Below are positions 29,149 to 40,023 of a stretch of DNA of 64,000 bases, piece after piece. The stretch covers positions 248,001 to 312,000 of the forward strand of contig NZ_AP025688.1 in NCBI RefSeq assembly GCF_023168325.1, given 5' to 3'. The translations under genes were made by a program, and so were the position numbers. The stretch is from Tsukamurella sp. PLM1 (lineage in GTDB: Bacteria > Actinomycetota > Actinomycetes > Mycobacteriales > Mycobacteriaceae). The notes under the pieces are model-generated. The model made no database searches and was not told the origin of the DNA. It saw only the letters and a list, made by a program, of their open reading frames with translations. How positions within the stretch are numbered: the first letter of the stretch is position 1; each line of letters starts with the position of its first letter.

Positions 29149-30858
29149 CTACTCGTCGCGGGCGCGCCGGCGCGGCCGTGCCCTCCCGCCGCCCGCCGTG
29201 CCGCCCGCCGCGGCGGCGGCCCGCCGACGAGGGTGGCGAGCCACGCCAGGTGCGCCGCCCACGCACCCCCGCGCTGTGCGGACGAGGGCCGGCCCGGCAA
29301 CGGAGCGATCTCGCCGGGTACCCGGTACAGCCGCAGTTCGGGGGTGTCCGCGGCGAGCGCAAGGCCGGGCAACGGCACCGTCGGGAAGCCGGGCGCACCG
29401 TCGATCAGTACGGCCTCGACGAGGACCCATCCCACCCCGAGCGCGGCGAGTCGGCCGGCGAGCTCGTCGCCGCCCGCGGCGAGCGCGTCCTCGGCGTCGG
29501 CGGCGGGGCCGGGCACCCGGTCGACCGACCGTCCGCCGACCCGGAGTTCACCGGTCTGCAGGACGGGCGCGCGCAGCATGCGCGGCGCCGGGTCCAGGGT
29601 CGGCGCGGGCGGGCCGTAGCCGTACTGCCGGAACATCCCTGGCGGCAGCACGGCGACCGCGCCCGCATCCGGCGGCACGGCATCGGCGACGGTGCGCCAC
29701 GACGCCGGGTAGGTCACCGGCGCCAACGCCCCGCCGACGCCCCACGCCAACCCCGGGAGCACCGCGATCGGTGCCGCCACCGCGATCACCGCTCCCGCCG
29801 CCCGCGCGGGCGCGGGCATCGCCGCGACCAGGGCGGCCGCGCAGGTCGCGACGAGCGGGGCCGCCAGCGCCACCCACTTCTGGCCGTCGCGCAGCAGCCC
29901 GCTGCCGGGGATAGCCTGGACCACGGCCTCGAGCAGCGCGACGCCCGGACCGGTGGCCGCCAGCGCCGGCAGCACCACCGCGCACAGGGCGAGCAGCGCG
30001 AGCCGGCCCAGGGAGGGCGAGGAGCCGGCCGCGCAGCACGAGCAGGCCGCTCGCCAGCACGGCGAGGACGAGCGCGGTCCACAGCCACGGCGCACCGTCG
30101 GGCACGGCCTGCCGGTTCCAGATGCCCCCGAGGCCCAGCAGCGAGCCGAGCGTGCCCAGCCCCGGCTCCGCGCGGGCCGAGAAGGCGGCCACGCTCGCGG
30201 GATCGGTGCGGATGCCGGTGCCCGAGACCAGCGACGGGTACACCCACGGCGCGGCGGCGAGCACGAACAGGCCCACCTGCCACGCCCACCGGCGCGGCAC
30301 CGCGACCAGGCCCGCCACCAGCGCGAACACCGCGCCGGTGGGCGTCAGGCCGCCCGCGGCAAGCCCTACAGCGAACCCGCCGACCTGTCGCCACCCCGAG
30401 GATTCCAGCCCCACGACCACGACCCAGCCGATCGCGGCGTACCCGGCCAGCAGGCTCCAGTGCCCCTGCAGCAGGCGCTCGGCGACGAACGGGTTCCACA
30501 ACCCGACGCTGGCCGCAGCCAGGCCCGCGCCCGTGCCCGCGGGCCGGCCCACCGCGGCGAGCACGGCGAGCGCGCAGCGGCCGAAACCCCAGCCCGCGGC
30601 GACCAGCGAGACGAACAGCAGGGCCGTCACCAGCAGGCCACCGTCGACCACCTGCGAGCCGACGGCCAGCAGCCAGTCCTGCGGGGTCGCGCGTGCGGCG
30701 TTGCCCCCGAGGCCGAGCGCGGCGTCGGTGAGGTGGGAGCGGGGCGTCGAGACGGCGTCGCGCAGCACCAGGTAGCGGCCGCCGACCGCGAGCGGTCCCA
30801 GGATCACGACGCCGAGCACGGCGGACCAGGCGGCGAGGGCCACGTCGCGCGATCTCAT
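29149..30858 (-). CDS. Multi-pass membrane protein (Rv0226c-like), frameshifted in this sequence
   Basis: About 570 residues from ATG 30858, equal to the Rv0226c length. The N-terminal two thirds contain many hydrophobic helices (WSAVLGVVILGPLAVGG, RRWAWQVGLFVLAAAPWVYP). The C-terminal third is an extracytoplasmic domain ending with one helix and a basic tail. Frame changes occur in 30015-30045 (net one or two bases) and near 29218 (one base), after which the tail ends at TAG 29149; without the second correction it would run to 29079. The glycosyltransferase-C-like layout and the conserved neighbours suggest a polyprenyl-sugar-dependent envelope enzyme. Function is not established. Confidence 0.68.
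29381..29404 (+). repeat. Two copies of the dispersed GCACCGTCG word, 15 bases apart
   Basis: GCACCGTCGGG at 29381 and GCACCGTCG at 29396 lie inside the Rv0226c-like gene. They are examples of a word seen about 57 times in the window on both strands. Confidence 0.6.
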
Positions 30859-30887
30859 CGATCCGAGCCTACTGACACAATGGCCGG

Positions 30888-32135
30888 GTGGGTGGACTGG
30901 CGCTGGTGACGATCGGATCGATGGTCGCCAACCTGTGTTCGTACCTGGTGCACCTGCCGGCGAGCCGATGGCTGGGGCCGTCCGGCTACGGGGAGTTCGC
31001 GGTCCTGCTGCAGCTCTCGCTGATCCTCGCGGTCCCCGCGCTGGCGCTGCAGACGGTGGTCGCGCGGCAGGTCGTCCGCGGCGCCGGGGCGGCGGAGATG
31101 CGCGCGCTCGGGTATCGCATCGCCGTCGGATCCGGCCTGCTCGCGGCCGCGCTGGTGCCGCTCGCCGCTGTCGGCCTGCACACCCGGCCCGGCACCGCGG
31201 CCGCGGCGCTCGCCGCGGCGCCCGCCCTCGTGGTGCTCGCCGTGGAGCAGGGGCTGCTGCAGGGGGCCCGGCGGTTCGGCCGGCTCGCCGCGCTGCTCGG
31301 CGTCGCCGGCCTGGGAAAGCTGGCATTCACCGTGCCCGGGCTGTTGCTGGGCCCGGGGCCGGCGCTCCTCGGGACGACGGTGGGCGCGCTCGTCGCGGCC
31401 GGTATCGGCCGGGCGCTCGCGGGCTCATCCGGCGACGGGGCCCCGGCCGGCGCCGGGGATGCCGGTGGCGACGCGGGCGGTGGGGAGCGCGCGGGTGTTC
31501 GTGCGGTGCTCGGCGCGAGCTCGGTGCAGCTGGTGCTGGTGGTCTTCGCGTCGCTGGACCTGTTGCTGGCGCGGCCGGTCCTCGGGCCGGCCGCGGCGGG
31601 CACGTACGCGCTGGGCGCGGTGGCGGCGAAGGTTGCGTTCTGGCTGCCGCAGGCCGTGGGTGTCGTGTTCTACCCGCACCTCGCGACGCCCGAGCACTCG
31701 ACGCGAGCACTGCGCACCGTCGCGGGACTGCTGACCGGGCTCGGCCTCGCGTGCGTCGCGGGGGCCGCGGTGTGCGCGCCGCTCGCGACCCTGCTGGCCG
31801 GCGACGAGTACCGGCCCGTCCAGGGCTGGCTGTGGCTGTTCGCTGCGCAGGGTGCGCTGCTGGCGCTGCTGCAGGGGCTGCTGCTCTACGCCATCGCCGT
31901 CGAGCGAACCCGCATGGCGCTGTTCGCCTGGGCTGTGGTGGGGATCGAGGCGGCGGTCCTGCTGACCTGGCCGCGCACGGTGGGCGAAATGATCACCGCC
32001 GCGGCGCTGTGTGCGCTCGCGGCGGTGACGGTGATCGGTGCTGTCGTGAGGATCAGCGCTGGTCGGGCTTCCGGAAGTCGATCGCCTCGGTCTGCGAGTC
32101 GTCCGGCCGGGGCTGGGCGCCGAACGCCTCGGTGA
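30888..32135 (+). CDS. Wzx/MviN-like polysaccharide flippase
   Basis: Membrane protein of up to 415 residues with about 12 hydrophobic segments and the oligosaccharide-flippase start (VTIGSMVANLCSYLVHLPASRWLGPSGYGEFA). GTG 30888 is the likely start. The last 25-30 codons overlap the opposite DUF3068 gene by 83 bases. A missing base near 32040 would end the protein at a TGA at 32047, which is more plausible. The flippase sits between Rv0226c-like and Rv0227c-like genes, so it may move a lipid-linked glycan used by the nearby lipoglycan/arabinan enzymes. That substrate link is inference. Confidence 0.7.
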   Translation: MGGLALVTIGSMVANLCSYLVHLPASRWLGPSGYGEFAVLLQLSLILAVPALALQTVVARQVVRGAGAAEMRALGYRIAVGSGLLAAALVPLAAVGLHTRPGTAAAALAAAPALVVLAVEQGLLQGARRFGRLAALLGVAGLGKLAFTVPGLLLGPGPALLGTTVGALVAAGIGRALAGSSGDGAPAGAGDAGGDAGGGERAGVRAVLGASSVQLVLVVFASLDLLLARPVLGPAAAGTYALGAVAAKVAFWLPQAVGVVFYPHLATPEHSTRALRTVAGLLTGLGLACVAGAAVCAPLATLLAGDEYRPVQGWLWLFAAQGALLALLQGLLLYAIAVERTRMALFAWAVVGIEAAVLLTWPRTVGEMITAAALCALAAVTVIGAVVRISAGRASGSRSPRSASRPAGAGRRTPR

Positions 32136-33392
32136 CCGGCTCGTCATCGGTCGCGTTGGGCGTCGTCGGCTCGTCGTCCAGCGGTCCCGCCGGGGGCGCG
32201 CCGAAGCCGCCACGGCCGCCCGCGTCCCGACTCGGGCCGCCCGCCGGGGCCGCCCGGCGACCGAGGAGCAACGCGAAACCGCCCAGGCCGAGTGCGATGA
32301 GGCCGAGGACGCCGCCCGCGACCGGGACCACGTACTTGGTGATCGCCAGCTTGTTCTGCGCCGACTTCGCGGCCTCCGCCTGCGAGCGGACCGTCGCGTC
32401 GACCCAGCGCTGGTTGGCGTCGAAGACGTCCAGCTTGAAGTCGCGCACGGCGCGGGGGTGTTCGGGGCCACCTGGCCCGGGAGCCGGAACTGCTGCTGGT
32501 AGTGCAGCTGCTGGTCGACGATGATGCCCGACTTCGGGTCGACCCACAGGTCGACGCCGGTCTTCGCCCAGCGGTTCAGCGTGATGTCGTCCTTGTCGTC
32601 GACGCCCTCGATGCCCCACCAGCCCGCGGTCTTGGTGAGGACGGTGCCGAGGGTCGCGTCGTTGCCGTCGCGGATCGTGGAGAGGTCGACCCAGTCCTGG
32701 GCGCCCTGGAAGTGGAGCGTGTTGGTACCGCTGACCTCCTTCTCCTCGACGAACTTCAGCGGCACGTTCTTGCGGGTGATGAGGTCGAAGTACTGGTACT
32801 CGCCACCCTGCTCGGTGCCGGCGGGGAAGCGGTACTGCAGGCCCTTGCGGTCCGGGATCTTCACGGCCGGGGTGCTCTCGCCGGGGGCGAAGGTGGCCTC
32901 CGACGTCTTGCCGGTCGGCGCACCCGTCTCGCGGTCGAGCTGCACCCGGTCGAGCCAGGCCTGCACCAGGCCGTCGTCACAGGGGCGCTCGTTCTTGGTG
33001 GCGCCGGTGAGTTCGGGGTGGCGCGGCTCGCCCTTGGTCTTGATCGACGGGACGACCATCGACATGCCGGACTGGATCGTCATCGTCGACTTGTCCGACG
33101 GCGAGGTCACCAGCGACCGGGTCTGCGTCGTCACCGAGACCTCGTTGATCACGGCCTTGGGCTTGTTGAACGAGCACAGGTCCAGGGACTTCGCGGGGAA
33201 CTCCGCGTCGGCCTGGGAGTCCGCGGGCTTGGTGGACTTGGCCACGGTCGTGACGTCCAGGTCCAGCGGGATCGTCTTCAGCTTCCCGGCGACGTACGCC
33301 GGTGCGGCGATCGCCGACGTGATCAGCACTGCGCCCAGGAAGATCAGGATCGGACCGATAACGCGCGCCAGCCGGCTACGGCCTACCGCCAT
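32053..33392 (-). CDS. DUF3068 (Rv0227c-like, PorA-family) membrane protein, frameshifted in this sequence
   Basis: About 446 residues after correction, ATG 33392 with GAGGAG. It has one N-terminal helix (VIGPILIFLGAVLITSAIA), a large extracytoplasmic domain, and a second helix near the end (GGVLGLIALGLGGFALLLG), followed by a charged, disordered cytosolic tail. The shift is in the five-G run 32454-32458; one base restores NTPRAVRDFKLDVFD. Members of this family are implicated in lipomannan maturation and lipoarabinomannan synthesis in Corynebacterineae. It is flanked by flippase and acyltransferase genes. Confidence 0.82.
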
Positions 33393-33558
33393 CGAAGTGT
33401 CTCCTCACGGTCTTGCGGAGCGCGTGCGGGGTTCGCACACGCCGACGGGCCACGCGGTCGCGTGCGCCCTTACAACTACCCGAGCCTACAGGGACGCGCG
33501 GGGTGATCCTGCTCTCGCGCGCGGGCGGGGCCCGAATCGCAGGTAGATTCTGTGGGCG

Positions 33559-34779
33559 ATGACCGAACACCGGACCAGCGATTCCGCGACTGCAACACCC
33601 GCCGGTGCTGCAGGATTCGTGCCCGCGCTGGAGGGGATGCGGGCGCTCGCCGCGATCGCCGTGATGCTCACGCACACCGCGTTCCAGACCGGCCAGGTGG
33701 ACGGTTCCGTGCTCGGCCGGGTCTGGGGCCGGTTCGACATGGCGGTCGCGCTGTTCTTCGGGCTCTCCGGGTTCCTCCTGTGGCGCGCGCACGCGCGAGC
33801 CGCGTGGTCCGACGGTGCGCCGCCCCCCGCGGGTCGTTACTACCGGTCGCGCGTCGTCCGGATCATGCCCGCGTACCTGGTGGTGGCGGTGGTCGCGCTC
33901 GCGCTGCTGCCGCGGTCGACGCCGCCGTCGGGCTCGACGTGGCTCGGCAACCTCACGCTGACCCAGGTGTTCGTGCCGTACTCGCTCACGGACGGGCTCA
34001 CGCAGATGTGGTCGCTGTCCGTGGAGATGCTCTTCTACCTGGTGCTGCCGCTCGCGGCGCTGGCCGTGGTGCGGCTGCGGGGACGGGCGGCGCACTGGCG
34101 GGTCCCGGTGCTGCTCGGCGCGGCCGTGGTGTCGCTGAGCTGGGCGTGGGTGGGGGCGTCGCTCCCGCTGCCGCGCGGGGTGAACCACCACAATTGGCTG
34201 CCCGCGTACGTGCCGTGGTTCGTGGCCGGGATCGTGTTGGCGGAGATGGTGTTCGCGCCCGCATCCCGGTACGCGCGGGTGCGGCGGGTGGCGCGCAGGT
34301 CGGTGTGCTGGCCCGCGGCCGCGGTGGTGTTCGCCGTGATCGTGACCCCGCTGGGCGGCCCGGTCACCCTGGACACGCCCGCGCCGTGGCAGTTCGCGGT
34401 GCGCATCGGGCTCGGTGGGGTGTTGGGGTTCCTCCTGCTGGCGCCGCTGGTGCTGGGGCCCGGTTCGGACCGGGCGCGCCGACTGGGGTCCGGGCCGATG
34501 CTGGCGCTCGGGCGGTGGTCGTACGGGATCTTCATCTGGCACCTCGTGGTGCTCACCGCGGTCTTCCCGCTGTTCTCGATCGTCCCGTTCGGTGGCTCGT
34601 TCGTGAAGGTCACGGCGCTCACCCTGGTGTTCTCCGTCGCCGTCTCCGCGCTGAGCTACGCCTGGGTGGAGGAGCCCGCCCGGCGCGCTCTCGCCCGTCA
34701 CGAAGCCCGACGGTCCGCCGCCCGTCCCGCGTCGTCGGCAGCGTCGCAGGCTGCGCCCGAGCAGGTCACCGTCGGATAG
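33559..34779 (+). CDS. Membrane acyltransferase 3 family protein (Rv0228-like)
   Basis: Intact protein of 406 residues, about ten membrane helices. The acyltransferase-3 start ALEGMRALAAIAVMLTHTAF carries the catalytic histidine at 39, and the family motif MWSLSVEMLFYLVLP follows. It is divergent from the DUF3068 gene. Proteins of this type acylate (for example succinylate or acetylate) extracytoplasmic sugars. In this cluster the acceptor could be arabinan or lipoglycan; this is inferred from neighbours only. Confidence 0.82.
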   Translation: MTEHRTSDSATATPAGAAGFVPALEGMRALAAIAVMLTHTAFQTGQVDGSVLGRVWGRFDMAVALFFGLSGFLLWRAHARAAWSDGAPPPAGRYYRSRVVRIMPAYLVVAVVALALLPRSTPPSGSTWLGNLTLTQVFVPYSLTDGLTQMWSLSVEMLFYLVLPLAALAVVRLRGRAAHWRVPVLLGAAVVSLSWAWVGASLPLPRGVNHHNWLPAYVPWFVAGIVLAEMVFAPASRYARVRRVARRSVCWPAAAVVFAVIVTPLGGPVTLDTPAPWQFAVRIGLGGVLGFLLLAPLVLGPGSDRARRLGSGPMLALGRWSYGIFIWHLVVLTAVFPLFSIVPFGGSFVKVTALTLVFSVAVSALSYAWVEEPARRALARHEARRSAARPASSAASQAAPEQVTVG

Positions 34780-34838
34780 GACGGACGGGTCGGGTCGTCC
34801 CGCGCCGACCCTCGGTCGCTCCCGCGGCACTGAGCTGC

Positions 34839-34866
34839 TCCCGCGGCGGCCATGGCAGCCGCGGGA
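34839..34866. terminator. Hairpin between converging acyltransferase and aftD genes
   Basis: TCCCGCGGC (34839-34847) pairs with GCCGCGGGA (34858-34866), a nine-base perfect stem with a ten-base loop. GCTCCCGCGGC also occurs as a direct repeat 19 bases upstream. No T-run follows. Confidence 0.45.
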
Positions 34867-34910
34867 ACGACTAGTCGCAGCGGGAAGGCACCGTTCGGCG
34901 CTGAACGTAT

Positions 34911-34929
34911 GGTTCCGGTGATCGGAACC
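34911..34929. terminator. Second hairpin after aftD
   Basis: GGTTCCG and CGGAACC form a seven-base perfect stem around GTGAT. It lies 19 bases past the aftD stop (34948), a suitable place for minus-strand termination. Confidence 0.4.
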
Positions 34930-34947
34930 TACTCCGCTGCGAGTTCG

Positions 34948-37900
34948 TCACTGCCGTCGCCGCGGCCTCCCGCCGCTGCGTGACCACGGCAGCGTCGACC
35001 ACGCCATCAGGAGCACGCCCACCAGGGCGAGTCCCTGCGGCCAGGGTCCGTGGCCGACGTATCCGGACTCGGCGTGCCACGGCCCCGTCGCCAGCCACAA
35101 CATCGCGGCCAGCACGAACCCGGACGCGCCGAACACCCGCAGCGCGGCGCGTCGCTCGGGCGGCAGGTGCAGGGAGGAGAGCAGCACTGTCGCGCCGCCG
35201 GTCACGGCCCACAGCACGAGACCAGGCCACCCCGACAGGGCGAACGCCGCCGCGCCCACCCCGAGCCCGGCGAGCACCCCTGGCCGCCACGCCCGGACCG
35301 CCGCGCCGGCCCCCGGCCGCGCCCCGGGGACGAGCGCCAGGGCAGCCAGGATCAGCAGCAGGGCCAGACCGCCGAACAGTCCGATCCGGTACGGCGCGTT
35401 CAGCGCGAATCGCAGCGTGACGGTGCCGTCGGTGCCCGCAGGGATCACCCAGCCCTGCTGCCACCCGTTCACCGTGACCGCACGCAGCGGGGCACCGTCG
35501 GGACCCGTTGCCGCCCAGCCGTTGTTACGCGACTCGGGGACCACGAGCACGCGGTCGGCGGCCGCGTCGTCGACCGACACCACGCGGCGATCGGGCGTCC
35601 AGCTCAGCACTCGCGCGGGCTGATCGCGGGCGCCGGCCTCCGCCGCGGCGGACGCCGGCGTATCGAGAACCAGTGACTCCACGCTGAACGCCGCACCCGG
35701 CGACGCCACTACGTGCTGGCGCCCCGCGGGCAGCGGCACCGCCGGATCGCACGCCACCGCGCGGATCGGGGTACCGTCGCGCAGCTGTCGCGCGCCGGCC
35801 TCGAGCCGGAAACGCACCAGCGCGTCGCCGATCCGCACAGTGGGGCCGCTCTCACACGGCACCGCGACGGCGCGGTCCGGCGCGGTGGGCTCCGAATCGG
35901 GGACGGGCGCACCGTCGGGGCCCGGGCCCGCACGTCGGCCAGCCCGGCCGGCATCTTCTCCGGGAAGCCGAGGGCGTTGATGTTGATCCTGGAATCCCAG
36001 TCCAACAGCGAGATCGAAATCGAATCCGTTACGGCCCCTTCGAGTTCCACGGTCGCGGAGTCGCCGTCCTCGGGGAGCTCGCGGATCTGCCGGCCGGTGC
36101 CCAGGTCGACGGCGATCCGCGTGGGCCGCGCCGGCGCCTCCCCGCGGGGCAACTGCAGCTTCAATCCGCCCACCAGCTGCGGCGACGGCAGCCGCATCCG
36201 CAGGATCGGCTTCGGCGCGGTGGACTGCGTGGACGACTGCGGCGCCGACCACGCGGTGTTCGGGTCGCCGTCGGTGGCGGCTCCGCCGTTGCCCCGGCCG
36301 TCGCCGACCGCGGCGTCCGCGTACGACGACGGCGCACTCGGATCCGCGAGCAGCGTGGTCAGCGCCTGCCCGGGGCGGGCACGCACGGTCAGCGTCGGGA
36401 TCACGGACGGTGCGCCCGGCCCGACGACGGTGCGCCGCAACGGGCCCGGCTCCTCGGGCCCGATCGCGATGTCGGCGCACTGGACCGGACCGGGGGCACC
36501 GTCGGGCCCCGGGGTGACGACGCAGCCCGAACGCCCCATCGTCTCCTGACCGAACACCCAGCGCTGTGCCGCACCGGATTCCGGCAGCACCACATCGTGC
36601 CGGGCGGGGATCGCGCGTCCGCCGCGCGCGTCCGTGAGCTGCGCCTCGGAGATCGCGAACTGGTTGCCCCACGTGTGATCCGCAGTCTCGGCGGCGGTGA
36701 TCCGCAGCCACCGTGTGGATTCCGACGGCGCGACCAGCGTGATCGGGGTGCCGACCGTCACCGGATCGGAGTAGACGGTGCCCGCCTCCGTGGTGATCAG
36801 CAGCCGGGTGACCGCCGGACCCAGCGCGCGGCCCACCGTGACGGTGACCGCCAGGTCCTCGCGCGGCTCGGGCAGGGTGAACTGCAGCCACTGATTGATC
36901 GCGTGGTCCAGGCCCGACGACACCCAGGGCGTGTTCTTGTCGCCGTCCACCGCGGCGGCCACTCCCGCACCCGGCAGCACGGTGCCCAGTTGGGTCGCGT
37001 CGGAGGCGGACGACGACGCGGTCACCGTCGCGCCGTCCCACTGCGCGTTCACCAGGCCCGCGCCCGGCACGGGGTAGTCGGGCAGGCGGTTGAGGGTGCG
37101 CCGGGCCTCGTCCCGCGTCCGCACCGCGGAGCTGTGGTCGTCCACCCGGCCGAAGTCCGTCTCCCGGTTGCGGGGCGTGTCGGTGACGGTGAGCGCACCG
37201 TCGGGAAGGCCCGCCGCGGCCGCGTCGGGGGCGAGCAGCGCCGCGCCCAGCTCGCGCCGCCCGGCCGCCGCGGCGTCCGCCTGCAGCGTGAGCAGTGACT
37301 CCGGGCCGCCCGCGATCCGCGGCATCGACGCGGCGTCGGTGAGGTACGGCCCGTCGGGGATCGCCCCGCCCACGCGGTAGATCGTGATCGCGGGCAGCGG
37401 CGGTCGCAGCCCCGAGTCCACGACGACGTCCTCGACCGTCGGCGGCGCGATGTCGGGCCCGAACCGCGCCACCTCGCTGATCCCCGGCGATCCCTCGATC
37501 GCCGCGCGGGCCAGCGCCGGGCGGGCCGAGCGGGAGGTGGCGGGATCGAGGTCGGCGCGCAGCACCAGGTAGGAGATGCCCTGGCGGCGCAGGGTGGCCG
37601 CGAGCCCCGGCGACGGCGTGCCCGCGCTGAACAGCCGCTGCACCGAGTCGAGTGCGCGGATCGCGCCCGGCGGGTTCAGCGGGATCGCGTCGCGCACCGC
37701 CCACGGGGTCTCGGCGAGGGGCTGGATCGGTTCGTCGCGGGTCAGGCCCCACAGCTGCGCGCCGAACGGTGCCCCCGGGACCACGAGGGCGCGTTCGGCC
37801 CGGGCTTGACCGGGCGCCGTGCCCGCGGCGTGCGAGGACAGCCACCCTGCGGCCTGCGACCAGTAGTCGGGGATCTTGTCGTACGCGCCGCGCGGCGCGA

Positions 37901-39202
37901 GCCTGCCGGTCCACGCCATGCCGCCCGCCAGCGCCAGCACCACCACCACGGCCAGCGCGCCCGCGGCGAGGCGGTCGTGCTCGGGGTGCGCCAGTGCCCG
38001 CCGAACCTTCGCCAGGCCGACGGTGCCGGGCAGCGGCGCCCGCGCAAGCAGGTGCGCGAGCCCCAGGACCAGCGGCAGCCGCAGGAACGGTTCCAGCTTG
38101 TACACGTTGCGCAGCGGTGCGCCGACACTGTCGAGGAACACGCGGACCGGCTCGGCGATGGGCGAGCCGAGCCCGCCTGCGTAGCCCGCGCCGATCCCGG
38201 CCAGGCCGACCAGCAGCACCGTCGCCCAGACCCCGCGCTTGGGCATGTGCCGCATGGTGAGGCCCGCGATGCCGGCGGCGGCGGCGAGGCCCGTGACCAC
38301 CACGGCCGCGGGGGCGGTGGTGAGCATCGCGCCCGCGGCGCGCTCGTCGGAGATGAACGGGCTCCACGACGTGGTGCCGCGCAGCACCTCCGGCAGCGAC
38401 GCCCACTGCGTGGTGGCGCGCGACGACTCGATGAACTCGAGGAACGGGGGCTGACCCGGCCCATGATCAGCAGCGGCACGATCCACCACGTGGTCGCGAG
38501 CGCCACACACACCGTCCACCAGGCGCTGAACCGCCAGAACCGGCCCGTCCCGGTGCCCACGCGCGCGTGCAGCACCCACCACAGCGCCGCGACCGCGCAC
38601 GCGAAGCCCGTGGCGACCGCGTTCACCGCGCCCATCAGCGCGACCGCGCACGCGGACTTCGCGGCCAGGTTCCGCAGCGGGACGTCCGCGCCCTGCAGGA
38701 GCTGCACCAGCGGGAGCAGCACCCACGGCGCGAGCATCACCGGTGCCGTCTCGGAGCTGATCGCGCCCAGCGTCGTGAGCACCTGCGGGGCCAGCACGAA
38801 CGCCGCGCCCGCGACCACCCGGCTACCGCGCGAGCCCGTGCCCAGGGCCTCCGCCAGCCGGACGATCCCCCAGAACCCTGCGAACAGCAGTAGCGCCCAC
38901 CACAGGCGCTGGGTGATCCACGGCGGGACGTGCAGTAGCTGGCCGAGCGCGAAGAACGCCCCGTGCGGGAAGAAGTAGCCGTACGCCTGGTTCTGCACCT
39001 GGCCGAGCGGCGACTGGCTCGACCACACGTTGGCCGCGCGGGCCAGGAAGCCGATCGGGTTCGCCGTGAGATCGAGCTTGGTGTCGGCGACGATCCTGCC
39101 GGGCGCACTGAGGAAGCTCAGCGCCAGCAGGGCGACGAACGCCCACGCGCCTGCGCGGCGGGTCAGGGGTTCGGCGTTGGGCTGGGCGCTACTTGTTGGC
39201 AC
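34948..39202 (-). CDS. aftD: Arabinofuranosyltransferase AftD, two frameshifts in this sequence
   Basis: Very large membrane glycosyltransferase, about 1,418 residues after correction, matching the roughly 1,400-residue AftD. The start GTG 39202 overlaps the DUF2613 gene by 14 bases. Residues 1-450 hold many hydrophobic helices of a GT-C fold with early acidic residues (VADTKLDL). A long soluble region with discoidin-like carbohydrate-binding modules follows (DGDKNTPWVSSGLDHAINQW, DGDPNTAWSAPQ). C-terminal helices close the protein. Frames change at the CCC runs 38455-38457 and 35921-35923. AftD adds alpha-1,3-arabinofuranose branches to arabinogalactan and lipoarabinomannan outside the membrane, using decaprenyl-phospho-arabinose. 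It is essential in mycobacteria, so real disruption is unlikely. Confidence 0.88.
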
Positions 39203-39389
39203 CCGAGTCGTCGCGCTCGCCGTAGTTCGACGAGCCCTGCAGGAAGCCCTTGTCCTTGGACACGTTATCCAGGCTGGTGGACGGCGTCGTCTGACCGACG
39301 GCCGCGCCGCTCGTCAAAGCAAGGGCGACGGCGACGACGATGCCGGCGAGCGCAGCGGTGGCGCTGGCGATGATCGAGGTGCGGTCCAT
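39189..39389 (-). CDS. Small DUF2613 membrane/secreted protein (Rv0236A-like)
   Basis: Intact protein of 66 residues. A single N-terminal hydrophobic segment (SIIASATAALAGIVVAVALA) acts as signal anchor or signal peptide. The outer tail is polar (TTPSTSLDNVSKDKG). Its 3' end overlaps aftD and the pair is conserved in mycobacteria, suggesting a role next to AftD. No biochemical function is known to me. Confidence 0.8.
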   Translation of the reverse strand: MDRTSIIASATAALAGIVVAVALALTSGAAVGQTTPSTSLDNVSKDKGFLQGSSNYGERDDSGANK

Positions 39390-39399
39390 GCGGGCGAGT

Positions 39400-39900
39400 C
39401 TACAGGTCCAGCTCCGCGCAGCCCGACGGCACGATCATGACCGGCCGCTTGCATCCGCGCAGGACATGCTCCGACACGGACGAATGCCACAGCGACCGGA
39501 TGCCCGAGACGCCCCGGCTGCCGGAGACGATGACGTCCACGTCGAACGTGTCGGATGCGGCGATGAGCGCCGTCCAAACGGTGGTGGACACCTCGATGAG
39601 CTCACCGTGCGCGGTGAAGCCCGCGGCGGCCGCGAGGTCGACGCCCTGCTGGTTGGTCTTCTGCGCCTCGGCGTGCACCACGTCGCTCTCGCGGGTGAGC
39701 GCGGTCTCCGCGGCCCCGGCGCCCGCGACGCCGGACATCGCCGACAGCCGCGCGGCCTGGTGGATCGTGGACTCCCACGCGGTGACGACGATCGCCTCGG
39801 CGTCGCGGCCCTGCGCGAGGACCTTGCTGGCGTACTTGACGGCGCGCTGGGAGGACTCCGAGCCGTCGTACGCGATCAGAACCTTGACGGGGACACTCAT
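39400..39900 (-). CDS. Universal stress protein A family
   Basis: Protein of 166 residues. ATG 39900 is preferred over the GTG nine bases upstream because GAGGTG lies seven bases before it. It has the UspA start VKVLIAYDGSESSQRAV and the nucleotide-binding signature GSRGVSGIRSLWHSSVSEHV, with the G-2x-G-9x-S pattern seen in ATP-binding members. It lies ten bases upstream of the DUF2613/aftD unit and may be co-transcribed. A general stress-adaptation role is expected. Confidence 0.85.
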   Translation of the reverse strand: MSVPVKVLIAYDGSESSQRAVKYASKVLAQGRDAEAIVVTAWESTIHQAARLSAMSGVAGAGAAETALTRESDVVHAEAQKTNQQGVDLAAAAGFTAHGELIEVSTTVWTALIAASDTFDVDVIVSGSRGVSGIRSLWHSSVSEHVLRGCKRPVMIVPSGCAELDL

Positions 39901-40023
39901 GCGGATCACCTCGATCTTCGCGGTTACCTGATGGCTCCAACGCTACGCCGAAACGGTGTGGTTGCACAGTGCAAGTGAGGGCGTGTTCCGCCGGGCGACG
40001 CCGCCGCTGCCAGACTGGGGCGC

